A stretch of DNA of 64,000 nucleotides from Streptomyces xantholiticus (GCF_014651015.1 NZ_BMWB01000002.1:372001-436000), one strand, 5' to 3'. Counted from the stretch's first letter, positions 44,865-53,278 are shown. Made by a program: numbers and translations. Notes: generated by a model from the sequence alone, not told the origin.

Positions 44865-45710
44865 GTGAGCACGGACTACCAGCAGGGACGGGCGGCGCTC
44901 GGCGCCAGGCTTCGCGAGCTGCGCGCCGCCACCTGGCTCACCGGCCGTGACTTCGCCGACCGGCTCGGCTGGCCACAGTCCAAGGTCAGCAAGCTGGAGA
45001 CCGGACGCCAGACCGCCGGCGCCGACGACCTGCGCGCCTGGGCGGCCACAGCTGCGGACCGGCCCGACGTCGCCGACGAGCTGGTCGCCCAGCTCGGCGC
45101 ACTGGAGTCCCGGCAACGCACCTGGCGCTGCCAACTCGCCGCCGGGCACCGCCCGGTCCAGGACGCCCTCACCGTCGAGTACGAGCGGTCCAAGGTCCTG
45201 CGCGCCTGGCAGAACCACATGGTCGTCGGCATGCTCCAGACCCCCGACTACGCCCGCTCAGTGTTCGCGGCCTACGCAGATCTGCACCGGAGCCCCCGCG
45301 ACATAGACGACGCCGTCCGCGCCCGCATCCGCCGCCAGGCCCTCATGTACGACACAGGCCGGACATGGCACGTCCTGATGTGGGAGGCCGCGCTCCACAC
45401 TCGCATCGCACCGGCCGCGGTGATGGCCGGCCAACTCGACCGGCTCGTCGGAACGATCGGACTGGACACCGTCCACCTCGGCATCGTCCCGCTGGGCTCC
45501 CGTGTGGCTATCCCCCCGGGGCCCGGGTTCTGGCTGTATGACGAGCGGCTCGCGATCGTCGAGGACTGGCATGCGGAGCTGTGGCTCGACGACCGGGACA
45601 GCGTCGCGGTGTACGGCCGGGTGTGGGATCTGCTGCACCAGGCGGCTGTGTTCGGCCCGGCCGCGCACCGCCTGATCGCACGGGCGCGGGCGCAGCTGGA
45701 CACCGTCTGA
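44865..45710 (+). CDS. XRE-family regulator with DUF5753 domain
   Basis: A 281-residue regulator. GTG 44865. The N-terminal HTH reads LGARLRELRAATWLTGRDFA followed by LGWPQSKVSKLETGRQTAGA. DUF5753 (about 100-275) has the typical MVVGMLQTPDYARSVFAAYA and RRQALMYDTGRTWHVLMWEA. This architecture is expanded in Streptomyces, usually next to DUF397 or DUF6879 partners, and linked to development. Here its partner is DUF6879. Confidence 0.9.
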   Translation: MSTDYQQGRAALGARLRELRAATWLTGRDFADRLGWPQSKVSKLETGRQTAGADDLRAWAATAADRPDVADELVAQLGALESRQRTWRCQLAAGHRPVQDALTVEYERSKVLRAWQNHMVVGMLQTPDYARSVFAAYADLHRSPRDIDDAVRARIRRQALMYDTGRTWHVLMWEAALHTRIAPAAVMAGQLDRLVGTIGLDTVHLGIVPLGSRVAIPPGPGFWLYDERLAIVEDWHAELWLDDRDSVAVYGRVWDLLHQAAVFGPAAHRLIARARAQLDTV

Positions 45711-45740
45711 GCATCGCGGCGAATCGGCCGAGTGGGTCGG

Positions 45741-45776
45741 CGAATATTCGCGAATCAGAGCCGCCTCTGATTCGCG
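45741..45776. repeat. Nested palindromes: 10-bp palindrome plus 12-bp-arm inverted repeat
   Basis: CGAATATTCG (45741-45750) is a perfect palindrome and leads into CGCGAATCAGAG-ccgc-CTCTGATTCGCG (45749-45760/45765-45776), a perfect 12-bp stem with a 4-base loop. It sits between the XRE gene and a small-gene cassette. It may be a terminator (no T-run, but CTCGTCCTT follows) or a regulator site; the AT-content is unusually high for this genome. Confidence 0.7.
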
Positions 45777-45797
45777 CTCGTCCTTAACGTGCTGGTC

Positions 45798-45995
45798 ATG
45801 GACTCAGACACCCGCCCCTCGGGGGCTGCCGAAGCGGGGTCACGCTGGTGCCACTGGCACAAGGGCCCCTCATCCACCGCCACCTATGTCCGCTCAGTGG
45901 AACGGCAGTCGGGGCCGCCGCTGGCCCTGTACGCCTGCGACCCGTGCCGCGATCAGCGCGACCTCTCTCCCGCGATCGGGCGGGTGGAGGTATGA
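45798..45995 (+). CDS. Small island protein with CxxC-like motifs
   Basis: A 65-residue protein starting at ATG 45798. It has WCHWHKGPSSTATYVRSVER and LYACDPCRDQRDL, i.e. Cys-x-x-His and Cys-x-x-Cys pairs that could bind one zinc. First gene of a three-gene run with overlapping start/stop codons. Function unknown. Confidence 0.6.
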   Translation: MDSDTRPSGAAEAGSRWCHWHKGPSSTATYVRSVERQSGPPLALYACDPCRDQRDLSPAIGRVEV

Positions 45996-46276
45996 GCCGC
46001 CACAGGATCAGCGCCCGGTACGCGGTAGGCGACCACGTCACCGCCGAAGACGGACGCACGGGCCTCGTCACCCTGCACCTCGGATTCGTCACCCTCGAGG
46101 GCGGCATGGTCCGCGTCCGCTTCCACCACGGCCCCGCCCGCCGCACGCAACGCGAAGAGTCCATCTACGAGCGGGACCTCCGCACCGCGACCGCGGAGGA
46201 GCAGGCGCGAGCACAAGCGGCCGGAGTCGTCCCCGAGGCGGAGCGCAGTTACCTCCCTGTGGGCTGTGCGCGATGA
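45992..46276 (+). CDS. Small conserved-looking island protein
   Basis: A 94-residue protein. ATG 45992 overlaps the previous stop (ATGA) and has GGAGG just upstream. The N-terminal part looks like a small beta barrel (YAVGDHVTAEDGRTGLVTLH, LEGGMVRVRFHHGPARRTQR), the rest is helical and charged. Not recognised. Confidence 0.55.
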   Translation: MSRHRISARYAVGDHVTAEDGRTGLVTLHLGFVTLEGGMVRVRFHHGPARRTQREESIYERDLRTATAEEQARAQAAGVVPEAERSYLPVGCAR

Positions 46277-46488
46277 CCGCTCCTGTCGATGTCTCCCCTG
46301 CTTCGGCCACCGCCCGCTGTGTGGAAACGCCGATCCCGCCGGCCGCTGACTTGTCGTGGGAGGCGTACGCCGGCCGTGCCTGCTACGCCTGCGAGAAGCA
46401 GCTCACGGTCGGCGCCGTCCTCGTCGGCCGAGCTGTCGGCCGCATGGGCGCGCACGTCCTCGACATCGACGTGTATGCCTGCCCATAG
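46273..46488 (+). CDS. Small island protein with a CYAC motif
   Basis: A 71-residue protein. ATG 46273 overlaps the previous stop (ATGA). It contains GRACYACEKQLTVGAVLVGR and ends DIDVYACP, again compatible with a small zinc site. Its stop codon sits exactly at the junction with the IS30 relic, so the last residues may not be original. Confidence 0.5.
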   Translation: MTAPVDVSPASATARCVETPIPPAADLSWEAYAGRACYACEKQLTVGAVLVGRAVGRMGAHVLDIDVYACP

Positions 46489-47090
46489 ACCCCGCCGGGG
46501 CTCGGTGGCGGCAGATCTGCTCCGGGCTCCAGCGCCGGGTCAGGTGGTCCTGGATGAAGGTACGCAGTTCCGGGTCCTGACCGATCTTGCCGGGCTTGGG
46601 GCGGGCCGGCGGGCCATGGCACGGGCCTGGGCGGCGTGGGGCCGGTACTGGCCGTTGGTGGGGTGCCGGTTGCGGCGTATCTCGCGGCTGATCGTTGAGG
46701 GGCTGCGGCCCAGCTCGGCAGCGATGGCCCGGAGGGTGGCCCGCTCGCGCAGCCGGTCGGCGATGTGGATGCGCTCGGCCTCGCCCAGGTAGCGCGAGGG
46801 CGCGGGAGGCGTTGCCTCAACGGGCGGCGCACCACCGTGTTGACCGGTGGTGCCGCCTTGTTCTTGCCCGAGGCGCCGCGTCCGTTCCGCCATCGCTTGC
46901 CCGTCCGGACGTTGATGCCGATGGCGGCGGCGGCCTCGGAGTAGCCCATTCCTTGATCCACAAGCCGGAAGTATGCCTCCCGCTCCTGGACCAGCTTCCT
47001 GGGTCCCTGCGGCCTCCGGTCTTCCCGGATCTTGAAGTCCATTGCCACCCCTGAACTGGGGTGTTGCAACGACCACTAGAATCTAGGTTC
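46489..47090 (-). mobile_element. IS30-family transposase relic (truncated, frameshifted)
   Basis: Minus-strand transposase N-terminus from ATG 47042: REAYFRLVDQGMGYSEAAAA and GINVRTGKRWRNGRG, then in another frame ERIHIADRLRERATLRAIAA plus LGRSPSTISREIRRN, the IS30 HTH, and in yet another frame KPGKIGQDPELRTFIQDHLT and RRWSPEQICRHRA. The DDE catalytic domain is missing; the sequence stops where the small gene at 46273-46488 ends. The outer end keeps a plausible terminal repeat with GGTGTTGCAACGACCACTAG around 47057-47076. Inactive. Confidence 0.75.
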
Positions 47091-47095
47091 GGACC

Positions 47096-47525
47096 GGGGC
47101 CCTTTTCCGCGCCTGGCCCGGTCTCCCGCGGCACGACGAGTCCCGGCCCCCCGCTCGGTCGGCAGCACCATCGGGGCCGCTCCGTTGACGGCCGCGTGAT
47201 CTCCGGGACCAGCAGCCGGGCCGCGGGGTGGCCCCATCCCCTCCGTCGGCGGGCGCACGCTCGTGAGCGCCGGGTCCATGTGACGGGCCACCGCCGAGCC
47301 GGCGAAGCCGATCGCCGCGATGGCGCGTCATCCCCGGGCCGTCGGACGGGCCACGGCCACCCGCGCACCCTCGAAGTCGTAGGAGTCGACTGCGGCGACC
47401 GTCTGCTGCGCCGAGCGTCGGCCGCTGGCCACCACAGGGATCGACAGCTGCTCCAGCCCCGGCGGCGGGTCACCCCGCGTGCAGCGAGACCAGCAGCACC
47501 ACCGTTGCCTCGGCACGACCGGGTA
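47096..47525 (-). pseudogene. cebR: Shredded LacI-family regulator, probably cebR
   Basis: Pieces of a LacI-type effector domain appear in order but in several frames: AEATVVLLVSLHAG (about 47470-47525), LEQLSIPVVASGRR with YDFEGARVAVARPTARG (47328-47465), ARHMDPALTSVRPPTEGMG (about 47235-47291), HPAARLLVPEI, and NGAAPMVLPTER near 47150. At least four frameshifts separate them. The N-terminal HTH is gone. The CebR-type operator 70 bases upstream and the position after ornA/tRNA-His, where S. coelicolor carries cebR, support the identity. Other LacI members remain possible. Confidence 0.7.
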
Positions 47526-47592
47526 CTGGGCGAGGGTCATGCGTTCCGGGCGCATGGCCGGCGAGCGTCAGGAGCAGGTGCACCACGACCCA

Positions 47593-47606
47593 TGGGAGCG
47601 CTCCCA
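47593..47606. promoter_or_regulatory. CebR-type operator, perfect 14-bp palindrome
   Basis: TGGGAGCGCTCCCA is identical to the established CebR box of streptomycetes and is extended to an 18-bp palindrome (CATGGGAGCGCTCCCATG, 47591-47608). It lies at the 5' side of the broken LacI gene, where the cebR-cebE intergenic site would be, but no cebE follows. Confidence 0.85.
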
Positions 47607-47608
47607 TG

Positions 47609-47965
47609 CCCCCGTTCTCGTGCGTCACATCGAATCCGGGGGTCATCACGCTGCGTGAACCGCGCTTCGCGCGGTGGGCCGGACGGGCCGGACGGGCGTA
47701 GCGCGAGTCCGAGTCCATCGGGGGCCCGATGGGGGTCCCCCAGGCCGCCAGGCCCAGGGGGACGAGCCCGCGAAATGCGGTCCAGGGGAGCCCCCGGCCA
47801 CGCGGCGGGCGGCCCGGGGCGGAGCCCCGCCACGCGGCGGAGCCGCGATCCGGTGCAGCGGGAAGTAGCCGGGGGAGGGACAGCGCGGCAGGCGGAGGGC
47901 GTGGCGGCGCCCCGGGCGGGTGGGGACCCGGCCGGGGCGCCGCCCGTGGGGGGCGGGAGGAATGG
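47609..47965. other. Gap without a gene, where cebEFG-bglC is expected
   Basis: About 360 bases between the CebR-type operator and the 3' end of the chitinase gene. The sequence is very GC-rich with short direct repeats (GGCCGGACGG units, 47681-47697) and AGCCCGCGAAATGCGG-like patches. I see no sugar-binding-protein or glucosidase coding remnant on either strand. Confidence 0.6.
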
Positions 47966-49456
47966 CTACTTGTACGCGGCAAACGCCTTCGTGAAGGCGA
48001 GCGGCTCCTGCAGGATCGAGCTGCACGTCGCATCCGCCGCCGGCTTCTCCCCACCTGCGCACTGCTTGTCCCGCGTCGAGGACCACATCGAGAGCCACGC
48101 CAGGTTCTTCGACTCGGCGAACTTCACCAGCTGCGTGGCGTCCTCCACCTTGAAGATCTCCGTCACGACGTCGTTGACGCCGATCATCGGCGTGACCGCG
48201 ACGGCCTGCCACGCGGCGGCGTTGGAGAGTCCGAGCACGCCCTTGATCTGCGCCTGGGTGGCGGTGGCGGCAGAGATCGCGTACTCACCCATGTCGCCGC
48301 TGTAGGCCGGGCCGTAGTCCATCGCCATGATGTTGACCGCGTCGACCCGGACACCGTTCTTCTTGGCGTCGGCGATCAGGTCGACGCCGGGCTGGGTGAG
48401 GCCCTCGGGCATGACGGGCAGGGTGAAGGAGACGTCGAGGCCGGGATGGGTCTTCTGGAGCTGGGCGATGGCCTGCGAGCGCCGTGAATTGGCCGCGGTG
48501 TCCGGCAGTGCGGCACCCTCGATGTCGAAGTCGACCTTGGTGAGCTTGTAGGTGTCGATGACCTTGCCGTATGCCTTGGCCAGGTCGTCGGCGGTGGAGC
48601 AGTTCAGCGCCAGCTCGTGGCCCGCCGCGCCGCCGAAGGAGACGCGGACGTCGCCGCCCTTGGCGCGCAGGTCGCCGATCTGGGCCGCGACCTTGTCGTT
48701 CGCGAGGTCCGTGACGCCGCCCCACAGCGGGGCGCAGCTGCCGCCCGAGGTGATGAAGGCGAGGTTGAACTCCGTGACACCGGTCTTGGCGGCCGTGTCC
48801 AGCATGTCGTACGCGGGGTACAGCGAAGTGTCGATGTACGGCGCGTAGCGCGCTGCCGCACCCGGCTTCGGCGTCCCGGTCGGCGTCGAGGTGGCGGTGG
48901 CCGTGGGCGTCGGCCTCGGGGTCTCCGAAGGCGTGGCCGTCGCAGACGGCGCCGAAGTGGGCGTCGGCCTCGGGGTCGGCTGCTCCGTCGGCCGTCCGCT
49001 CGGCTGGGGCGTCGCGCCGTCGTCGAGCGAGCACTTGATCTCGTTGATGAGGCAGGACACCGGGTCGGCGGCCTTGCCGCTCGCGGAGGTGACGAAGCCG
49101 ACCGTGACCGACGCGCCAGGCGCGAGGCTCTTGTTCCAGCTCGCGGGCCTGACCGTGACGTGCTGTCCGTCCGCGGTGTGTTCGCCGTTCCACAGCGAGC
49201 TGATCTTCGTCCCGGCGGGCAGGTCGAATTCGAGGGTCCAGTCCGTCTGCGCCTTGTCGGTCTCATTGGTGATGACGTACTGGCCGGTGTAACCGCCGTC
49301 CCAGGCGCTGGTCCTGGTGTACGCGGCGCCGACCGCCGCGGCCTGGGCGGTGCCGGTGAGGGTGATCGCCGCGCCGCCGATCACCGCGGTCACGACGACC
49401 GCGCCGACCGCCTTGGTCCTGACGCTCGCCCTGCGCCGGTGCGTACTGCTGCCCAT
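47966..49456 (-). CDS. Secreted chitinase: CBM2 plus GH18
   Basis: A 496-residue secreted enzyme. The signal peptide (TKAVGAVVVTAVIGGAAITL, cleavage near AQAAA) is followed by a CBM2 domain (about 40-150; WDGGYTGQYVITNETDKAQT, a Cys pair) and a long Thr/Pro linker. The GH18 barrel has KVDFDIEGAAL, in which DFDIE is the D-x-x-D-x-E catalytic motif with the Glu as acid/base, VDAVNIMAMDYG and the C-terminal WLSMWSSTRD. It hydrolyses chitin. No clear DasR box was seen in the 165 bases upstream. Confidence 0.92.
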   Translation of the reverse strand: MGSSTHRRRASVRTKAVGAVVVTAVIGGAAITLTGTAQAAAVGAAYTRTSAWDGGYTGQYVITNETDKAQTDWTLEFDLPAGTKISSLWNGEHTADGQHVTVRPASWNKSLAPGASVTVGFVTSASGKAADPVSCLINEIKCSLDDGATPQPSGRPTEQPTPRPTPTSAPSATATPSETPRPTPTATATSTPTGTPKPGAAARYAPYIDTSLYPAYDMLDTAAKTGVTEFNLAFITSGGSCAPLWGGVTDLANDKVAAQIGDLRAKGGDVRVSFGGAAGHELALNCSTADDLAKAYGKVIDTYKLTKVDFDIEGAALPDTAANSRRSQAIAQLQKTHPGLDVSFTLPVMPEGLTQPGVDLIADAKKNGVRVDAVNIMAMDYGPAYSGDMGEYAISAATATQAQIKGVLGLSNAAAWQAVAVTPMIGVNDVVTEIFKVEDATQLVKFAESKNLAWLSMWSSTRDKQCAGGEKPAADATCSSILQEPLAFTKAFAAYK

Positions 49457-49621
49457 CGCGTGCCTGCCTCTGCATTACGGAGTCGGGGGGTGGTGCGCTG
49501 CACGCTAGCGATACCGAACCGGACAAATGCCCGATCACGGACCGCGGTCGGGCTTCTTAGGGCGCGCTTAAGGGAGGCATGGGAGGCGATTAATCCTCGA
49601 CGGGGCCGAGGGCGCGCACGG

Positions 49622-51016
49622 CTACCCGAGTGCTGCCTTCCGCCGCCGGACGCGTCCGCGCCGCCGTCCCCGCCGCTCCTCGGCAGCCGCTGCGCGCGGG
49701 TCGAGGCCGATCCAGATCCGTACCTCCGTGCCGCCGAGCACCGATCTGCCGATCCGTACGTCGCCGCCCGTCGACTCCGCGACCCGGCGCACGATGTCGA
49801 GGCCGAGGCCCGTCGAGCCGTCCCTGGCCCCGCTGTTGCCGCGGGCCATCGCGGCCGCCGGGTCGGCGATGCCCCCACCGGCGTCGGAGACCAGGACGAT
49901 GACAGCGTCGTCGCCGTTGTGGACGTCGACGGAGAAGGCCGTGCCCTCTGGAGTGTGGCGGAAGACGTTGCCGAGCAGCGCGTCGAGCGCGGCGGCCAGT
50001 TCGGGGCGGGCGACCGGGATGCGTACGGGCCGGTCCACACCGGCGAGCCGGACCTTGCGGCCCTCGTCCTCCGCGAGCGCCGACCAGAAACCCATCCGTT
50101 CCCGGACCACCTCGGAGACGTCACAGCCCGCGCCGGGCCCGGCCGCCGCGGTCTGCGGCTTGGCCTCCCGGGCGGTGCGGATGATGGTGTCCACCTCGCG
50201 CTCCAGTTGTGCGACGGCTGCCCGGGTCTGCTCGGCGGCGGCGCTCTCCCCCAGCGACGCCGCGTTCAGCCGCAGCACGGTCAGCGGGGTGCGCAGCCGG
50301 TGCGACAGGTCGGCGGCCAGCTCGCGCTCGTTGGCCAGAAGTTGGACGACCTGGTCGGCCATCGAGTTGAACGCGACGGCGGCCGACCGCAGTTCGGGCG
50401 GTCCCTCCTCGGGGACGCGTGCCCCGAGCTTGCCCTCGCCCAGGTCGTGCGCGGCGCCCGCGAGCCGCTGCGCCGGCTGCACCATCCGTACGCCCAGCCG
50501 GTCGGCGACGGCGACCGAGCCGACGATCAGTGCGATGCCGACACCCGCGAGTACGAGCCAGGCGGTGTCGACGCCGTTGGACACCTCGCCCTCCGGTACG
50601 AAGATCTCGACGACGGCGATCTGGCCGGTGCTGATCGCGGTCGGCTGCAGCAGCGCGGAACCGCCGGACACTTCGGCGATCGAGGCGCGGCCGATCCGTT
50701 CGACGGTCGCCAGGTCCTTCTTGGCTGCACGGCGCTTGCCGATCTCCAGTGGCAGGCTGCCCGGTTCGCCGGATGCCGGGATGTGCACGGCCATCCGGCC
50801 GACCGCGCCGGCGGGTGTGGACTCGACGGCCCGCTCGAGCGGGCGGCGTTCCGTGGTGACGGTCAGGGTGGGTCCGATCGTCGCCGCCTGGCGTTCGGCG
50901 TTGGAGAAGGCGCGGTCGCGGGCCATCTCCTTGATGACGATGCCCAGCGGGAGCGCGAACGCGAGCACGACCATCACCGTGACGGCCAGTGAGACCTTGA
51001 CGAGCGCCCATCTCAT
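49622..51016 (-). CDS. Sensor histidine kinase (HAMP, HisKA, HATPase)
   Basis: A 464-residue kinase. ATG 51016 overlaps the response-regulator stop (ATGA). TM1 (VKVSLAVTVMVVLAFALPLG), an extracellular sensor of about 130 residues, TM2 (AWLVLAGVGIALIVGSVAVA) and a HAMP linker precede the phospho-acceptor ELAADLSHRLRTPLTVLRLN (His in SHRLRTP). N box LLGNVFRHTPEG, then SDAGGGIAD and GSTGLGLDIVRRVAES. Signal unknown. Confidence 0.93.
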   Translation of the reverse strand: MRWALVKVSLAVTVMVVLAFALPLGIVIKEMARDRAFSNAERQAATIGPTLTVTTERRPLERAVESTPAGAVGRMAVHIPASGEPGSLPLEIGKRRAAKKDLATVERIGRASIAEVSGGSALLQPTAISTGQIAVVEIFVPEGEVSNGVDTAWLVLAGVGIALIVGSVAVADRLGVRMVQPAQRLAGAAHDLGEGKLGARVPEEGPPELRSAAVAFNSMADQVVQLLANERELAADLSHRLRTPLTVLRLNAASLGESAAAEQTRAAVAQLEREVDTIIRTAREAKPQTAAAGPGAGCDVSEVVRERMGFWSALAEDEGRKVRLAGVDRPVRIPVARPELAAALDALLGNVFRHTPEGTAFSVDVHNGDDAVIVLVSDAGGGIADPAAAMARGNSGARDGSTGLGLDIVRRVAESTGGDVRIGRSVLGGTEVRIWIGLDPRAAAAEERRGRRRGRVRRRKAALG

Positions 51017-51714
51017 GGCCGGTGTCCGTTCGGTGGTTCGAGCTTCACTCCGACTCCGCGCAGTGTGTGCAGATAGCGCGGCCGTGCCGCCGTCTCGCCG
51101 AGCTTGCGGCGCAGCCAGCTCAGATGGACGTCGATGGTCTGGTCGTCGCCGTAGCTCTGCTGCCAGACCTCGGCCAGCAGTTCCTTGCGGGCGACGACGA
51201 CGCCGGGCCGGCCGGCGAGGAAGGCCAGCAGGTCGAACTCCCTGCGGGTGAGGTCGAGTCGGTCCCCGTCCAGCTCGGCCTGGCGGCGCAGCGGGTCGAT
51301 GGACAGTCCGCCGACCTGGATCACCCGCGAGGGCGGGGCATCGCCGGCCGCCGCCCGGGAGCGGCGCAGCACTGCCGCCATCCTGGCCGACAGGTGCTCC
51401 ACGGAGAACGGCTTGGTCAGATAGTCGTCGGCGCCGTCGTTGAGCAGCCGTACGATCTCCGCCTCGTCGTCCCGCGCGGTCGCGATGATCACGGGCACGT
51501 CGGTGATGCCGCGGAGCATCTTCAGGGCCTCCGCGCCGTCCAGATCGGGCAGTCCGAGATCCAGAATGACCACGTCGAACCGGAAATGGGCCACCTCGCG
51601 CAGCGCCTCGAGGGCCGTGCCGACGCTCCGTACCGTGTGGGAGGCCTCGGTCAAGTGCCTTATGAGGGCGGAGCGTACGAACTGGTCGTCCTCGACCACG
51701 AGCACACTTGCCAT
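51013..51714 (-). CDS. OmpR-family response regulator
   Basis: A 233-residue regulator. ATG 51714 gives MASVLVVEDDQFVRSALIRH; a GTG at 51723 would add three residues. Receiver: ED pair, phospho-acceptor in VVILDLGLPDLDG, K in DDYLTKPF. Winged helix: LDLTRREFDLLAFLAGRPGV and TIDVHLSWLRRKLGE...LHTLRGVGVKL. Paired with the kinase by overlapping codons. Confidence 0.94.
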   Translation of the reverse strand: MASVLVVEDDQFVRSALIRHLTEASHTVRSVGTALEALREVAHFRFDVVILDLGLPDLDGAEALKMLRGITDVPVIIATARDDEAEIVRLLNDGADDYLTKPFSVEHLSARMAAVLRRSRAAAGDAPPSRVIQVGGLSIDPLRRQAELDGDRLDLTRREFDLLAFLAGRPGVVVARKELLAEVWQQSYGDDQTIDVHLSWLRRKLGETAARPRYLHTLRGVGVKLEPPNGHRP

Positions 51715-51800
51715 GGGCGGCACCGTACGCCATCCGGGGGATGCCGGTCCGCCGGTCCCGTCCGGGACAAGCGTGCTGCCGGTGGTGCACTATGGCCCCG

Positions 51801-52328
51801 ATGCATCGAGGACTCGTACATGCCATGGCGTGGTCGCTGTCCACCGGCGCGGCGGTGACGCTGTCGTGGTGGGGCGTTCACACGGTCATGGCCGGAACCG
51901 CGTACGACCGGCCGCGCGCACTGCCCATCACCGCGCAGATCCCGACGCCCCAGGCGGCCAAGCCGCAGGCGTCGTCGACGGCCCGGCCGCCGGCCCCCTC
52001 CCCCTCGCCGTCCCCGAGCAAGCAAGCCACGACCACGCCGCCGGCCCCGCCGACACGAACCGGCCCTCCCCCCAAGTCCCCGGCGGCGCAGCCTCCCCCG
52101 GAGTCCGGGAACGTGAAGGGCTACAACGTCAAGGGCGGCCGGGTCGTCTTCGACATCGGCGACAGCTCCGCGGAGCTGGTCTCCGCGACTCCGGCGGCGG
52201 ACTGGCAGATGCAGGTGTGGAAGCAGCCGACGTGGATCCGGGTCACGTTCACGCAGGACGGGCACGAGGTGTCGGTGTTCTGCACGTGGAACGGGCATCC
52301 GCCGATGGTCCAGTTCGACGAGCGCTAG
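51801..52328 (+). CDS. Membrane-anchored protein with Pro/Ser/Thr-rich linker
   Basis: A 175-residue protein divergent from the two-component pair. A single N-terminal helix (MAWSLSTGAAVTLSWWGVHT) anchors it, followed by a 70-residue Pro/Ser/Thr/Lys-rich linker and a compact C-terminal domain (YNVKGGRVVFDIGDSSAELV...QVWKQPTWIRVTFTQDGHEV and a single Cys in VFCTWNGH). ATG 51801 is preferred; ATG 51792 would add three residues. Possibly a surface sensor or wall-associated protein; not recognised. Confidence 0.7.
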   Translation: MHRGLVHAMAWSLSTGAAVTLSWWGVHTVMAGTAYDRPRALPITAQIPTPQAAKPQASSTARPPAPSPSPSPSKQATTTPPAPPTRTGPPPKSPAAQPPPESGNVKGYNVKGGRVVFDIGDSSAELVSATPAADWQMQVWKQPTWIRVTFTQDGHEVSVFCTWNGHPPMVQFDER

Positions 52329-52349
52329 GTTCTTCTCCCGGCTCGGCCC

Positions 52350-53213
52350 TCAGCGGAAGGCGGCCGGCGGCGGTGCGGGCGACGGTTTGGCGCTCGCGTC
52401 CGGCACCGGCGCCGCCCCGCCCGTGAAGTCGGCGAGCGCCCGTCCGTGTTCGACACGGCCGGCGTACGGGTCGCTCGCCACCCGGCGGGTGAGTTCGGCC
52501 ACCGGCAGCGCGGCGTCCGACGCGAACAGTACGGCGTTGCCGAAACGGCGGCCGCGTAGCACGGTCGGGTCCGCGGCGAGCGCGAGTTCCGGGAAGACGG
52601 CGGCGACCGTGGCGATCTGGGCCCGCAGATGCGCGAGCGGCGGCCCGTCGGCGATGTTGGCGGCGTAGCAGCCGCCGGGCCTCATGGCCCTGCGTACCTC
52701 TGCGACGAATTCCGTGCTGGTCAGGTGGGCGGGCGTACGCGCACCGCTGAACACGTCGGCGATCACCACGTCCGCCCAGCCCTCCGGTACCTTCGCGAGC
52801 CCGGCCCGGGCGTCGAGGGACCGCACCCGTATCCGGGCGCCGGGTTCCAAGGGCAGCCTTTCGCGTACGAGTTGGACCAGCGCGGCGTCCAACTCGATGA
52901 CCTGCTGGGTGGAACGGGGGCGGGTGACGGCGACGTACCGGGCGAGGGTGAAGGCGCCGCCGCCCAGATGCACGACGTTCAACGGCCGCCCCTCGGGGGC
53001 GGCGAGGTCCAGCGCGTGACCGAGCCTGCGCTGGTACTCGAAGGACAGGTTGGCCGGGTCGTCGAGATCCACGTGCGACTGCGGAGCGCCGTCGATGAGC
53101 AGCGTCCATCCGTGTGGGCGGTCGCGGTCGGGTATCAACTCCGCGAGCCCGCCGTCCACGGTCGCGACGACGGCCGCGGCGCCACCGCCCCCACGCCGCC
53201 TGTTCTTCGCCAC
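52350..53213 (-). CDS. Spermidine-synthase-like methyltransferase-fold protein
   Basis: A 287-residue protein of the spermine/spermidine synthase-like Rossmann family. GTG 53213 starts VAKNRRRGGGG. Visible: GWTLLIDGAPQSHVDLDDPA (beta hairpin entry domain), the cofactor loop VVHLGGGAFTLARYVAVTRP, acidic QVIELDAALVQLVRERL, and WADVVIADVFSGARTPAHLT. Lacking the YHE-type polyamine motifs, it is likely one of the actinobacterial fused-type homologues with unknown substrate. Confidence 0.82.
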   Translation of the reverse strand: MAKNRRRGGGGAAAVVATVDGGLAELIPDRDRPHGWTLLIDGAPQSHVDLDDPANLSFEYQRRLGHALDLAAPEGRPLNVVHLGGGAFTLARYVAVTRPRSTQQVIELDAALVQLVRERLPLEPGARIRVRSLDARAGLAKVPEGWADVVIADVFSGARTPAHLTSTEFVAEVRRAMRPGGCYAANIADGPPLAHLRAQIATVAAVFPELALAADPTVLRGRRFGNAVLFASDAALPVAELTRRVASDPYAGRVEHGRALADFTGGAAPVPDASAKPSPAPPPAAFR

Positions 53214-53278
53214 CCGTCCATTATCGCCCGCCCCGGCAAGCCCCGCGTCCGGGCGCTCGCGAGCGCGGTCGCGGGCTG

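Noticed and set aside
39240..48000. attR copy of the tRNA-His 3' end
   Set aside because: Looked for GGTTCGAGTCCCGTTACTCACCC-like sequence downstream; none seen by eye in this interval. A partial short core cannot be excluded.
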